Assembly: GCA_902729315.2 (NCBI GenBank)
Contig: LR746266.1
Span: 3,544,759-3,608,758, forward strand
Direction: 5' to 3'
Origin: Spirodela intermedia
Taxonomy: Eukaryota > Streptophyta > Magnoliopsida > Alismatales > Araceae
Length of the DNA stretch: 64,000 bases
Within the stretch, counting starts at the first letter, position 1, and the number at the start of each line of letters is the position of its first letter. Made by a program: the position numbers and the translations under genes. A model generated the notes under the pieces. That model did no database searches. It was not told the DNA's origin and saw only the letters and a list, made by a program, of their open reading frames with translations. Below are positions 36,631 to 49,673 of the stretch, one piece after another.

Positions 36631-39600
36631 CTACAACTGGCCAAAGTCCCAAAGGTGGAGGCCCGTCTCGCCGCACCAGACGGCCACGCGCCGGTCGTCG
36701 GATGCGACGGCGCCGGCGCTGCCCGCGATTCTTTCCCTAAACGTGTACAGGTACTCCCCGGTGAGAGCATCCCAGAGCCTGACGCCGCCGTCGGGGCCGC
36801 ACACGACGGCGTAGCCCCAGTTCATGCAGCCCACTGGCCTCTCCCCCACCGGTGCCTGCTGCTGCACACCGGCCGGCCGCCTCCTTATCGTGTTAAACCG
36901 GCACACCTCCTCCAGCGTACGCGCCGCGCTCACCTTCGCTATCCCTTGGCCGTTGACCACCATCACGCGCCCGTCGCAGGCGTCCACCGCCTCCACGGCG
37001 GCACCGCGCCGGAAGCCGTGCTCGGCGAGGACGACCTCCGGGTCGTCCAGACTGAGGACCTGCAATCTGGAGCCGGTGCAGCCGACAATGGTCGCCGGGT
37101 CGGAGAATCGGACCCGCCCCACTGGCCCTCCCGAATCGGTGAACATGTGCCACCCGATGACCGCGTCGGGATCGGTCAGCGACCCGCCCACGAAGGCGAG
37201 CTCCTCCGTGTCGCCGTCCCAGACGTGGAGCGATCGCCCTGGGACGCCGGCGAAGAGGCCCACCCACCACCGGTCGCAGCCCGCGAAGTCCACCAGCGTG
37301 CCGTCCTCCACGGCGTTGCCCACCCGCACGCGCCGCGCGGCGTGCACCGCGCCGTTGAGGGTGGAGGCGACGTGTATGTCGCCGTCCTGGGAGGCGTAGA
37401 CAAGCCGCGAGGCCCGGTCGAGGAGGACGCCGGAGATGGACTGGGAGAAGCTGCCGAGGATGTCCCTTCCGGGGTGGGGAAGGTAGGTAGCCACCAGGTC
37501 GGCGGTGGAGAGGTCGAAGAGGCGCACGGAGCCGTCGAGGAAGCCGGCGGCGAGGTGGCGGTCCGAGAGGGAGAGCCGTCGACAGGCCAGCGTGGGGTCG
37601 ATGAAGACGGTGGAGTGCACGCAGTGTCGCAGCCGGAAATTTCGGCCCGTGCGGTGGCAGTGGGCGTACTCGGCCCGCCATGTCAGGAGGCGCCGCCGCT
37701 CGCGCGACCAGACGCGCCGAGTTAGGCTCTGCCAGAGGAGCTCGGATTGGGAGATGGCCCGCCACGAGCTGCACACCTGCACAGAAAATCACGGGGCCAT
37801 GCCGTACACCACTTCAGACGCCTTCATCTAACACAATGGTGCACCATAAATCTAGATATTTGAAGGCCCCCGAGAGGGGTATACCCCTGCCGGTTAGACA
37901 AGGTTCAAACCGTGGACAGGGCTGCCATCACTGCTCTGATTAAAGGAGGGAGCGACGACTAGACAGGAGAGGGCTCAATTGCTCATAAGAATGGAACATC
38001 TGAATGAGGAAAACTCAAGCCGACCCTTGATTTCTGCCATCACGAAGAGCAATGGTCACAGCCGTTGTGGAGTACTGAGAATGCGATTCTGTGGGGGGAA
38101 GGATATCTCAGAGATGCGGGGCATGAGGGGAAATCCAGCATACATATCGGTAAACAAGGCGCAGTGAATGAATACTGTTCAGAGAAAGCCAGTGAATGCG
38201 TGTGAAAATTTTAATGATTAGAAATCCCCGTCTCTAGTCTAGGATCAAACTGATCCTAAACATTACCTCACATTAACATTCATTGCGTTCCTTCTGTAAG
38301 ACCATTACCGTTTAGACTGGTAGATACCCGATACATGAGATCTAAAAAAGAAGTACAGTTTTAACTAATAATATGACAAACGCGCAAACGAAAGTGCAGA
38401 CTCAAAATTATGTGCATCTTCAATTTTCATTCACCATTCAGCCGTGGGAAAAAAGTGGAAAAAGAAAAAGGCCACGATTGTATCACCACCTTGATGTGGG
38501 ACGCAACGCCGTATTCACGAGGCCGAGGCTTCTCATGGCGTCTTCATCCGCCGATGCAAAACAAGAAATCACTCTTCTTCCTCTCCGGCTCCGGAGACCC
38601 GCGAGCATCACAAAATTGATGGCTGAATCACCGTAAGCAACAGACAACTGCTTAACGTTTATTGATCGTCATCATTTTCGTGTTCAACCAGACTAAGCAA
38701 AAGCCGTACCTGCCTCTAGACCGATGCGACTCCTCGACCTACGAATCCAAAAGTGGTGGAATTCCTAGTTCTCAACCCCAGTTCTGTCTAATCCTTCCCT
38801 CCTGGTACCTACACTTAATGACGAGGACGACAGGTACAGAGGTGGTGAAGAAAGAGGATAGAGAGAGTTTAAAGACATTGATCGTCTTGGAATATCAGTA
38901 GTCCCATCCGGACGACTACTTCGGAATCTGGATCACATCGCAAGGTCCAATCAATGAGGGCTGGACCGATGCACGTTTAGAGACCGGGGACGAAAGTAGC
39001 GGCGCGAGGAAGTAACCGCGAGGAAGAGGTCTCATTTTTCGTCTAGAAAAGATACTTTTTTCTCTCCGTGAGACAAATCCAGTCACGCCCTGCCCTCCCT
39101 CTCCTCGCCGACACGACGAGACGGAGAATCGGGAACTGGATAATTGGGAGAGACGCATCGGCGTAACGTAGTACCGTGCCCCAGAGGAGAGGACGGACGC
39201 AGGTTCCCCTATAGCTCCGAATCATTCCATCCCTCGCAGAACACAAGTCCTAAGATAGCATCTGACTGTTTCTGCTGGAGAGAGAGTCGTCGGACTGGCG
39301 GGCGAAGGGTTCTACCAGCATTTTGCGAGACTGAGAACTCTGGAATCTGATCGACAATGGGTCGTCTTAATCCCTAAAAGTAGGGCTGAGAGTTTAGGAA
39401 TGACTGGGGGGACAAAGAGGGGCTGAGTGTTGTTAAAGATCATCGCATCCTATAGGAGTAGGGCTAGATGACGACAATAAATTAAACGATCGAGATGAGA
39501 AACTTAAAAAACTAGACGATCTTCCACACGTGACCGAATGGCCACAGACGGGGGATTTTAAAACTCGCAGCAACGAAGATGGAGGCAATCGGAAGACCCC

Positions 39601-41846
39601 AAGAGCGGAAGAGGAGTGGCAGATTGGAGGGACAGGCGAAGATGGGCGTGGGCGTTGGAGGTTGGATGCGAAGTCGTGATGTGATCTGATCCAGGGGAGC
39701 GGGTATTAAAAAAACTAGGTCCAAGAGAAGGGGTGCGGTGGGGTCGCGGAAGCGGTGGGGGTCTACCCGCATAGCCGGCAAGAACGGCGGATCCCGTCCC
39801 CAGCTTCGCCAACACGTCGAGTTCCGAGGAATCTCACCCAAAGCCTCCCCGAGAGTGACAAACAGGTCACCACCGGGCAGGTGTATTTATAATCAGCAGG
39901 AGATGCTGACCCCGGGTGTTTGTTTATTCTAGAGAATCCTCGCTCGTTGATCAAGAAATCAGAAAACAACTTGGAGTGGTCTTCCTGATGATGGAATGGT
40001 ACCATACCCAACCCCCCAGGGCACCGTCAGATTGTCAAACCGCTAACCTGATACTCCCTACGGAACTACCCAGAAGTACACAGCTAAGCAAGCAGACCCT
40101 GCTTTCAATCCCCAGAGCTCCCCTCCACCACGGCTACAGACGGGTGGAAGGCTACAGTTGGCTCCAGGATTGAAAGGAGTGGAGCATCAAAGAGATTCAG
40201 AGGACGTGAGGCTCGAGAGAGCTCACGTTGTTTCACTCCTGTAGCTGTTTGCGTTGCCCGTTTCAGGTTCCTTGAGGGGCGTGAGGGCATGCAGCCAAGC
40301 TAGCCTACGATGGACCTCAGGAAGGAGAGTTAATGAAATTAGAAGGTAAGATGGTCGAGACCATCCATTTTCCACGGGAGACAAGCTCTGAGTCCTACCT
40401 ACGGACAGTAGTTATCGGTCGTTGCAGCGTAGGCCTGACGCACCGCAGATCAGAAGCCAATAAAAAAATGGAGGAAGACAGAGAATCGGAGGGAGAGGGA
40501 CGCTGGGAGAACTGTAATGCCGGAAGAGGTTAGGGGGAGCAGGGCTGGCAGCTGATATCGCGTCGCTGGGGCAGTGAGTCTGGCACTGGAATGAATTTCT
40601 ATCTATCCAGGCACCTTCTGCTGCTGTCCGTGCCAAGGCAGTTGCATTCCCTTGTGCATCTTTCCACGCCATTAACCTTCTAAATGCCAGGGAAAATTGA
40701 AGAAGAGAGATGGAACCCCGCGATAGCGATCGGTCAGATGCAGTTTGAACTTAGGCAGAATCCAATAGAAAGAGAGGCTCAACCGATAATAGGACGCATC
40801 GGCTCGAGCTTGTCAGGCCGAACAGCGTGAGAGAGAGAGAGCGAGAGAGGAGAGAGACAAAAGAGCAGAGGGAAGTAATGCCAACTGCAGACTTACGGAG
40901 AGTGAGCACAGATAAACGATAACCACAGTAGGACCACTGTGCGGGGATGATCAAACCGAGAGGCGAACTTGTGTTTTTCGCTTCACATCAGTAAAGCGGG
41001 CAGCCCAAATTCGACTGTCTTTGTCTTCTCCGGCTTAAGTTCGGCTGCGTGGAGGACACAGGTTATTCTGTAGAGGGCAGAGGGGACTGACACCTAGGGA
41101 GCCACCTTAGGGCAAGGAGGGCAGGGGAGAGAGAGAGAGAGAAGGAGAGACAGATGGAGGAAGAGACAGACAGGGAGGGAGTGAAACAGAGATCTGATAA
41201 AATCGGCAGGCGCAGGGAATGTAACAAGATAAAGAAAGCACGCTATACGACCTAGAATAGCTAAAATGAGAGGAAACTTTTACCTATAATCGATAAGAGA
41301 GGAACGAAAAGGAACAAGAAAGAAAATGGGAAAGTAGAGAACAGATAAACGATCCGATTTGGTCCTCTCGATCGAAGCAACCCATCCACGTCCAGCCACC
41401 GCGCCATGCGCTATGATCGTGTTTGCGTTATTCCCATCTATTTCGTTCTCATTCTCTTTATTTTCTTTTTTTGGTTCGAAGGTGCTTATATAGTCCCGTT
41501 GACGTAGGTCGGAGAAATTCATTCCTCTAGCAAACTATTCCAACAGGAAAATGCAGAGGATGGAGAATCATCCACGGCTAGGCATGTCAGAGATAAATAC
41601 TACGACTCTAGATTAAGATGACGGATGGGAGAGGGAAAGGCAGCCGGCAGTCGAGAGGCCACGGAGGAGCGATACCTGGAAGACGGCGACGACGGCGGGA
41701 GCAACGGAGAGCCTCCCTCCTGTTTTGCTGGCGTCGATCGCCACCTGCACCGCCAGCGCCTCCACGAAGGGCTCCGGCCAGACCCCGTCCCCGGACCTCC
41801 GCCGCGACGACGACGGCTCGCCGGTCCGAGGATCCGCCGACGACAT
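36631..41846 (-). CDS. SAP: STERILE APETALA-like F-box transcriptional regulator
   Basis: Two exons on the minus strand: 41846-41676 (57 codons, donor CAG|gtatc) and 37776-36631 (acceptor ctgtgcag), 438 aa in all, against about 446 in Arabidopsis SAP. Residues 20-90 form an F-box-like region (VWPEPFVEALAVQVA, VCSSWRAISQSELLWQSLTRRVW). The rest is a WD40-like propeller with SAP signatures: LSDRHLAAGFLDGSVRLFDL, DGDIHVA, RWWVGLFAGVPGRS, VGGSLTDPDAVIGWHM, CMNWGYAVVCG, GEYLYTFRERI, and a final LHLWDFG. SAP acts in flower, ovule and organ-size control as part of an SCF ubiquitin ligase. Both exons are very GC-rich. The single intron (37777-41675) is 3.9 kb, contains GA runs (about 40828-40860 and 41127-41145) and no gene I can recognise. 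Confidence 0.9.
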
Positions 41847-42570
41847 GTCCCTCCGCCACCTGCAACTACTCCTCGTTCCTCGGTGGCCGCGAACGGAGGG
41901 GACGAGGCGACGGAGAAGCCGGAGGGATCGGACAAAGAGCAGCGGAGCGGAATGTTCCAGCGCGGAGAGTGGCGTTATAAAAGCCTCCGTCTCTTGCCCT
42001 TCCCTCCAACCGGCCTTAATTTTCTTCCTTTTATTTTAATGAACGAAAACATTAGAATATTGCCCCCATTATCTATTTTTTTAACTTCGCGCGAAATATA
42101 ATCCCCTCGTCTCGCAGCGTTTCCTTTTTCTTCCCGCGCAGTCATAACGCCGGACTGGCAGCAGCAGCAGCAGCCCCCCTTCTCTTCGCATAGACATGCA
42201 CAAACAAACGTATTTTTTTCCCAACTTCGATATGCCTGGAAACATACTCTCCTACTTCCTTTCTCGTGGGAACAATAATTTCCAGGATCTCGGGTGGCCT
42301 TAGAACAACACTCGGGCCTTAGAAAAATACGCCAAATATGTCCCCGAATATTATTATTATCGATCTCGTAGGGGGAGGAGCGGTTGGGGGGGGGGGACCC
42401 CCCGGGAAGCAGCAAGCGAGCTGGGTACTCACTGCCGATCCTCCTTAAAGATGGTTAGGTTACCTCATCTCTCATCCCCGCCGGGAAGACGTCTGCAGCA
42501 GGCGTATCTGCTTTGGGAGTCGTCATCGAAGACCCTGCTTCCCTCTCCCACCTGTGCACCCACAGAGACC

Positions 42571-42603
<33 letters not shown>

Positions 42604-45016
42604 TTCTCTCTCTCTCTCTTTCTCTCTTTCTCTCTTTATCAAGGGAGGGATGGGTTCCCATGCAGAAAGGAGAGGTGGTCGTGATGGGGAGGGCGCTGCA
42701 TGGGGTGGGATCTCAGTTCTCATGTCTGAAGCAGACAACGGAGAGAGGGCCCAGCGGGGGGAGAGAGTGGGGGCTTCCCACCAACCCGGAGGCGCCGCCC
42801 ATCGCCGTCAGATCAGCAGAACCGGCGAGGGGCCACACCGCGAGAGAGAGAGAGAGGGAGAGTAAAAAGGTCCACAGCTCGTGTGGGACTACCACTGCCC
42901 GGACTTAAACTTCGTGTTCCACTGCACCGACCGTTGACTCGCCCCCTCGTTGACGGACTTGCTCCGACGATTGAGAGAGAGAGAGGGGGACGGTGCTGGC
43001 ACCTTGCCCGGGGAGGTCAGGGGAAGCATTAACTACCTTCTAACAGGAGCAGCGAGGGGAGGATTATTTTATGCGGTACAGGGAGTACGTCGGGTCGGAG
43101 GAAGTAGGGAGGACGACGTGGAGAGTACGGCCGATCCGGGGGTTTTTACGTAATAGTGAAAAAGGGTGTGACGAAAAATTGCGTATGTGTACATAACCCC
43201 CACCTGGCGGTCGTTGGAAAGCGGCTTTTCTATAAAGCCCTTTTTCTGTTTTTGGTAGAAAGGACGCCCCCCGCCAGCACCCTTCCTGTCGGCGGCGGCG
43301 AGTCGACGGTGGCGGAAGGGCGCCGGCCGGCGAGTCCGATCGAACCGAATCGGGGCAGAGTCGGACGATTCAGGAGAGGTGGAAGGAATGAGAAGGGGAG
43401 GAAGGAGAAGATCGGCGCAGGGTGGGGGGACTGAGCACCGAGACGTAAGCCTTGGCCCTTCCTGCTGCCGGTGGAAGCTCTGCTGCTGCAGCTTTGGCAG
43501 GTTCTCTCGTCCAGTCCACTAGAGATCAAAAGGCAAGTCTCGGCAATGGATCGCGTCCTCTCTCTATCTCTCTCATCCACCATTATGACGCCTGACAAAC
43601 TCCCCTTTTGAAGCTTCCTCTTCCGGCTGGCAAGTTGACCCGAACGGTCGCCTGTGGCCGGCGCCCACCGCCGGAGTAAATGGACGCTTTCCCCATTTAA
43701 GTCGATGCCCCGGCCGAAAACCTGGGCCATCGCCGTCCCTTCTCCCCATTTAAATATTGTAGGTACATCGTCTTCATCCGTTTGCCCTCTTCTGGTTTTG
43801 TTTCTCTTCCTGCACAGCCCGAGACCTCGCTCTGCAGTACCGTGAGATGCGGGCCGGCCCGGATGTCGCCGGGCGGATGATCTCCGGGGACCCCAAAAAA
43901 ATATTTTGAGAGAAAACATCTGATCTCGAGAGCCATTTACGTCTAACTCAAGGCTAAGCGGAATATATGACGTTAGACCGCCACTCAGGTCCCCGGAGGA
44001 TGAGGTTCTCGAGGAGACCGTGCTTAGTACCATCCTTATCGTTGAATCTAACCTGCAACTCTAACGGCAATGCTTTCCAAGAGAGAATGGAAGCGGAGGG
44101 CCAGTCAAGGGAGCATGCCGTTTCCAAAAGGACTTGCACTCGCAGGGGTTGAAAATTTTTCCACCTCCGGTCTATGAACAACGCAACATCAACCGACGAC
44201 GTGACTCCACAATTGTTACACATGCACAGTTGACCTTCGTCGATGAATCTTCAAGCGATTACAAATTCCGAAAGAACTGGACTGTTGGATTCAGAACCAA
44301 CGGCGAACGGCAGGGGTTGACCCGCGTATTCATCGTGGGTTTTACGTGAATCATTGGAAATTCATCGGATAATTTTTCGACCAGAAGATTTTGTTTTTTT
44401 CTGTTTGATGAGATAATTTTCTACCCGTCTGTGGCGTACCCATCCTTGTGGAATGGTCTCCATGACAAGGGCAGGAGAACTCGAAGGGAGTCTGACATTC
44501 CTAGACCAACCTATTGACAAGAAATAACAAGTAATGGACAAGGAGGAAGAACTTCAGCTCATCTCCGTATGTATTTGCGGCAATGCTGTAAATATTATTT
44601 GTAATTCTTTCCAGCGAGGATGATGAATAAGTTTTAGAGATAATTTCGACGGGATCGTAGTTAATTTTGGAAAAAAAGAATTCCGAATATCTGACCTAAT
44701 ACTGTCATGTACCCGAGAAAAAGCAGATTCTAACCATGAAAAACTGGCCATTCGAGCTCGTTTGAAGCCAAGTCCATGAAAAAAATATTCTCCTCCTAAT
44801 GCTACATGTCTCCGTCCGATAGATGTCATTCTGATGAGACGGTTCTTTGCGATCCAGAGAAAGTTTTCATACAGCCGATCACGTCAACTCTCGGAGATGG
44901 CAATGGAACGATGGATATGAGGGTAGAGGAGAGAGCTCTCAGAAGCTTAACCCCACCAGCAGAATTTCCTCCTTCCATGTCTCCGTCCGCCCAAAGGCCC
45001 ATACCATGGTGCAATT
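41847..45016. other. Upstream region of the SAP-like gene and unassigned sequence
   Basis: The first about 1 kb is the promoter/leader side of the minus-strand SAP-like gene and is marked by several GA/CT runs. From about 43.1 to 45.0 kb nothing is recognised. Open frames such as 43954-44223 (minus) have no family I can name. No sequence continuing the ZIP gene was found left of the copia element. Confidence 0.5.
42571..42637. repeat. (GA)n/(CT)n tract upstream of the SAP-like gene
   Basis: A (GA)n run at about 42571-42600 is followed immediately by a (CT)n run to about 42637, making an inverted purine/pyrimidine block that could form a hairpin. Further GA runs lie near 42841-42858 and 42972-42985. 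GAGA-type motifs are known binding sites of plant BASIC PENTACYSTEINE proteins; a role here is inference. Confidence 0.75.
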
Positions 45017-45215
45017 TGTTAGATATATTGGGCTTGCCATGTCTTGCGCTTGTGCTGTTTTGGGTCCACCGTATTTTGGGCCTTGTTATCCTTTGCTTCT
45101 TGTAACCCTATATAAACATTATATCAGACTTGGTCGTACGTGACCTTTTCTTCCCTCCTCGGTCTCGCCGCTGTCTTCCTTTCTATGTCGCCTTCTTCAT
45201 CTCTTGAAACTAACA
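45017..45215 (+). repeat. 5' LTR of the copia element
   Basis: Begins TGTTAGATAT and ends CTAACA. It contains a TATA box (tatataaac, about 45110). It aligns with 49478-49673 over its full length with numerous substitutions. Confidence 0.9.
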
Positions 45216-45228
45216 TGGGATCAGAGCC
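45216..45228 (+). other. Primer-binding site of the copia element
   Basis: tgggatcagagcc follows the 5' LTR directly, close to the TGGTATCAGAGC complement of initiator tRNA-Met. Confidence 0.85.
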
Positions 45229-45489
45229 TCTGGTCTCAGTTTTATTTCGCAGATCAGGTGTGACCTTGGGTGGCCATTTTGGATCGTTCATCCCTCTCTC
45301 CTGTCGTGGATTAGGCATCATCTTGATCAAGCCTCGTGGTCTAGCCTCTCTCCCGTCATGGATCAGGCCTCATCTTGGGCCGTCAAAATCGAAGTACTTT
45401 GTCCCTCAGCACACAAACTTTCTGAATATTTGCAATAACTTCAGAGTTTTCATCAGATACCTACCAGGCTCATTCTTTTACTTGAAATA

Positions 45490-48400
45490 ATGGATGAATT
45501 GAAAGCTATTTGTGTTCACTTGAATGGAACAAATAATTCATATTGGAGCTATGTGACAACTTATTTTTTGGGAGGAAAACAAAATGCGGAAATATATAGA
45601 TGGTACATTTGATATGCCTCAACCTAATGATAAATATGAGTTATTTGCTGGACTTAAATATGAACAGCAGTTAGAAATATGACATGTTCATAATTCTAAG
45701 ATTTTTACTTGGATTAAAAACTTAGTTGAACAGCATATTGGTTTACAATTAATCAAATTTTATATTAGTAGACTGCTTTGGATTATTTAACCTCTCTTTA
45801 TACACAATCAATTTTTTTTAAAGAATATCAGTTTGAGGGTGAGATTAGATTTTCTCGTCAAGGTATTTATGGGACAACTTGTTCTTACAAAACCTAGGCA
45901 ATACTGATTTGTACAATTTTTAAAAAGAAGAAGAGCTTGACACAATTTTTTATGGTTCTTTGTGATGATTTTGAGGCTGTTTGTGAATCATTATTGCATC
46001 ACTCTCCTCTACCTACAAGTTCTGCTACACTTTTTGAATTACATGCGATAGAAACACATCAAAAAAATAATTAGTGCCATGTGGTTCTTGCTACAGACAC
46101 AATTTTGAGGCTGTTTGTGGATCATTATTACCATGTGGTTGTTGCTAATAATAATTCTATTCAACATCTAGGGAAATCAATGCCTCATATTTCTAATGAT
46201 GAATGTAGATATTGTCATGCTGAAGGACATTGAAAAAAGATGGTCTTCAATCGAATGGAGGTGACCATGGACATGGTTGAGAAAGCGGTTCATTTATTCC
46301 ACAAGAACAAGGTAATCAATCGTGTACAAAGACTTGCTTCTTCAATTACATTTAATATATTTATTGAACAACCAATAGATTCTTTATCTCAATTTTTTTT
46401 GAATGCCAACATTCAAGCCTCTCTATTCAAGCAACTTGCATGTTTATATCAATTAATAACCTTGGTTTTGTTAATTTTGTTACCACAAATTTGAGTATTC
46501 GTAATAGTTCAAGCATACTTTGATTCTGGCACAATAAATCATGACTTATTGTACTACTTGGCATACATATTCTACCTCTTCTTTGTCACATCAATTTATA
46601 TGACTAATGATTCTGATATCTCTCTCTTAGTGGTATTGACTCTATTGTTCAATTTAATATTTTCCCTAATAATGTGTTTTATGCCTCTAATTTTGTCAAT
46701 TAGTCTCTTGTTTGTAAGTCAATTATTATATCTTGGTTACAACACTACATTTTCTCCTACCTTGTGTGTTGTGGAAGATTTGTAGACTAAGGTGTAGAAT
46801 ATGACAGATTATAAAATTGAAAGATTATATGAGTTAGAACTGCTTCATGTCCCTTCCCTTATTGCGGTGATTGTATCATCTCCAAATCTTTCCTCATTTC
46901 GGTTAATCTTAAATTCCTTACCTTTTTACTTATTCCATTATCTCTTAGGTCATGTGTATGCGTCTAGATTACAATTTTTGATTTCTACAAGTGTTTTAAG
47001 TTATATTACCCCTTTGTGATATTTTTAGTTGTTGTGGATGTAAAATTTGAAAAAAAAATCTATCATTTGATAATCAATCTACATTTACTGCAGTTTCATT
47101 TGACTTGATTTATTTTCATATTTGGGAACCTACTCCACTAGCTACAAAAGATAGATCTCAAAACTATGTTGTGTTTGTGGATGACTTTACACATTATACA
47201 TGGGTTTTTTTAATATATAAATACTTTATTTTTTTATCTAATTATCAATCTATCATTTCTATGGTAAAAATATAGTTTAAAAAATCAATTAAAACTTTTC
47301 GTTCAGATTTTAGTGGAGAATTTATGTCTAAAACCTTTGCAAATCTTCTTGCTTCTAAGGAAACAATTCACCATACTTCATGTCCATGTATACCTCAACA
47401 TAATGGAGTAGTAAAATGCAAACATTGTCATCTTATCAACACATTTCTTCTTATTTTCACTCATATATTGTCTATTTTTTTAGGAGAAGCCATTTTAAGT
47501 GTTACTTATCTTATTAATTGTATATATTATTGCCTAACTTTTGGTTTGTCTATTTTTATCTTTATATCATTTGTGTCATGATTGTTACTTTCTTCATGTC
47601 TTTGGCTCAACTTGTTTTCTCCTACTTATTTATAAATATGTTGAGTTATTTTCTCACTCATGCATGTCTTTCTTGGATATGGCTCATCTCAAAAATGTTA
47701 CCCTTGTTATGATCTCATTTATAATTGTCCTTTTCTCTCATTATGTTATTTTCTTAAAATATATTTCATATTATCTTACTCGCATTGGTATCTATTTTTA
47801 ATATATTTGATTCATTCTTTAACATACAAGAATATACTTCAATACATAATACACAAAATTATTCTATTTCATTGTCTCTTGGGTCATCTAATATAAAGAT
47901 GAAGTTGGTTCTTCCTCTTCTTAATTGTTGATTACTTACTTTGTATGCTTCTCTCTCTTCCACACATTCTCCTCACTATATTTTATTTCATTTCACTATT
48001 TATTCCCTTGTTGAGCCTTGATCTTTCAAAGAAGCATCTCAAGATAAGAGTTCCCAACAAGTAATGTTAGAAGAACTTGATGCACTAAATAAAATCGTCT
48101 TTTGGGATCTTGTCTAACTTCTTCAGAAAAAAATATTATTTATGGTCGTAAATGGGTATATAAGATCAAATATAAGGTAGATGGGTATATTAAATGCTAC
48201 AAAGCTTGACTCAAGGATAAAGGTTTTTCTTAAAAATATAGATTGATTACGATGAGACATTTGTTCATGTTGCTGAAATGACATTAGTTTGAGTTCTCAT
48301 AGTTATTGTCACACTTTACAATTGGTCACTATATCAATTAGATGTCAAAAATGATTTTCTTAATGGAGATCTCTCTTGAGAAGTATATATCTCTCCACCT

Positions 48401-49150
48401 CCTAGGCTTATTCATCCAAAATGATATGTTTGTCATCTTTGTCATATTCATCATAGTTTATATAGGCTTAAATAGACTCTTTGAGCTTGGTATGAGAAGT
48501 TCAGTCTTGCACATCATTGCCTTGGATTCATAACTTTATCTCTTTTTTATACTTGTAGTCGAATTATCTTTTTACTTTGTGGATGATATGATCATTAGAG
48601 GCAAGGATGATGAAGACCTTACTCACATCAAAGCTAAACTTCAAATGTTATTTGATATGAAGGATTTTGGACATATATTATTTATGAGGAGTTGAGGTTG
48701 CTTCTTCTCTTCATTATATTCTTTTTCAATCTATATATATGTTAAATTTACTTACATATCCTGGTTTCCAAAGCATGTATTATTAATACTCTAGTTGAGT
48801 GGAATGTTAATCATTCTCCTAACGATGATACTCTATTAAAGGATCCTACTCACTATCAAAAGATTATTGGCTCACTAATATATTGATTATTACTCATCTT
48901 GATATATAATTTGCAGTACATACAGTTATGCAGTTTAACTTTGTTTCTCATTATTCATTGAGTTGTATTACAAATCCTTCCATATCTACATGGTATATGG
49001 TCTCATGGACTTCGTCCTTTGTGTTGACATTCTTGAGTATTTTCATATACTAATTGAACCGGTGATGTTCCTGATAGAGTATCTACTACTGATTTGCACA
49101 TTTTTCTTGGTCTCTTTCGTTTCATTAAAGAGTAAGAAACAAAATGTTAT
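45490..49150 (+). pseudogene. Copia gag-pol remains
   Basis: Gag: MDELKAICVHLNGTNNSYWSY from 45490. A retroviral-type zinc knuckle trace (CRYCHAEGH) lies near 46208. Integrase lies at 47140-47400 (FVDDFTHYTWVF, then HHTSCPCIPQHNGV). Reverse transcriptase lies at 48080-48680 (GRKWVYKIKYKVDG, then the catalytic YVDDMII near 48575). Stops, frameshifts and deletions are present throughout. Confidence 0.8.
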
Positions 49151-49462
49151 TACTTGATCCACAACTGCAATAAAATATTGTTGGCTATGTTGGCTTCTTG
49201 CTCGTTTGAGTGTTCATTAAAATGATCTTATATCTCTTTACTTTGATGACAAAAGTGTCATTCAAATTGCTCATAACTCTATTTTTTATGAATGTACCAA
49301 ACATATTGAGATTGATTGTTGCTATGTTTGGCACCACTTTTAACAATAAACAGTTTGTCCTATGTTCAGTCCTCGTTGCAGCTTATTAATTCTTCACCAA
49401 AACACATACTATTACAAGTAATGAGTTCATCTTAGACAAACTCTCAATGTTTTCTCCATCCT

Positions 49463-49477
49463 GAGTTTGAGGGGGGT
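49463..49477 (+). other. Polypurine tract of the copia element
   Basis: The purine-rich gagtttgaggggggt stands immediately before the 3' LTR, the usual site for plus-strand priming. Confidence 0.75.
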
Positions 49478-49673
49478 TGTTTGATATGATGTCCTTATAT
49501 ATCGGGCTTGTCATATCTTAGATTTGTCTTATTTTGGGCCTTCTTTTCCATTGCTTCTTGTAACCCGATATAAACATTTTTTCAGACTTTGCCGTACGTG
49601 GCCTTTTCTTCTCTCCTTGTTCTCGCCGCCGTCTCCCTTTGTATGTCGTCTTCTTCATCTCTTGAAGCTAACA
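49478..49673 (+). repeat. 3' LTR of the copia element
   Basis: Begins TGTTTGATATG and ends CTAACA; partner of 45017-45215. Three bases shorter than the 5' LTR. Confidence 0.9.

Larger units (their letters stand above)
45017..49673 (+). mobile_element. Degenerate Ty1/copia retrotransposon
   Basis: LTRs lie at 45017-45215 and 49478-49673, with a primer-binding site, polypurine tract, and fragments of gag and pol in copia order (integrase before reverse transcriptase). Every frame is broken, and the AT-rich interior has decayed by many C-to-T/G-to-A type changes, so it is an inactive old copy. The flanking pentamers (caatt, cgatc) do not match, so the target duplication is lost or the ends were rearranged. 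The right LTR directly abuts the remains of a ZIP transporter gene. Confidence 0.88.

Noticed and set aside
36655-37725. Long plus-strand open frame (356 codons) opposite the SAP-like exon
   Set aside because: It is the antisense shadow of a GC-rich exon with strong third-position bias. It resembles no protein family, while the minus frame matches SAP throughout.
37861-37930. tRNA-like B-box (ggttcaaacc) in the SAP intron
   Set aside because: No A-box at proper spacing and no cloverleaf could be drawn. It may be a SINE trace but is not supportable.
41600-42101. Several overlapping frames on both strands around SAP exon 1
   Set aside because: Only the frame 41846-41676 matches SAP and has a matching donor; the others are GC-driven.
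42571-42637. CRISPR-like or structured repeat array
   Set aside because: It is a simple GA/CT microsatellite in a eukaryotic genome; there are no spacers.
43230-44033. Minus-strand frame of 267 codons upstream of the copia element
   Set aside because: Low-complexity, Arg/Ser/Pro-rich, no recognisable domain, in GC-rich repeat-bearing DNA. Not supportable as a gene.
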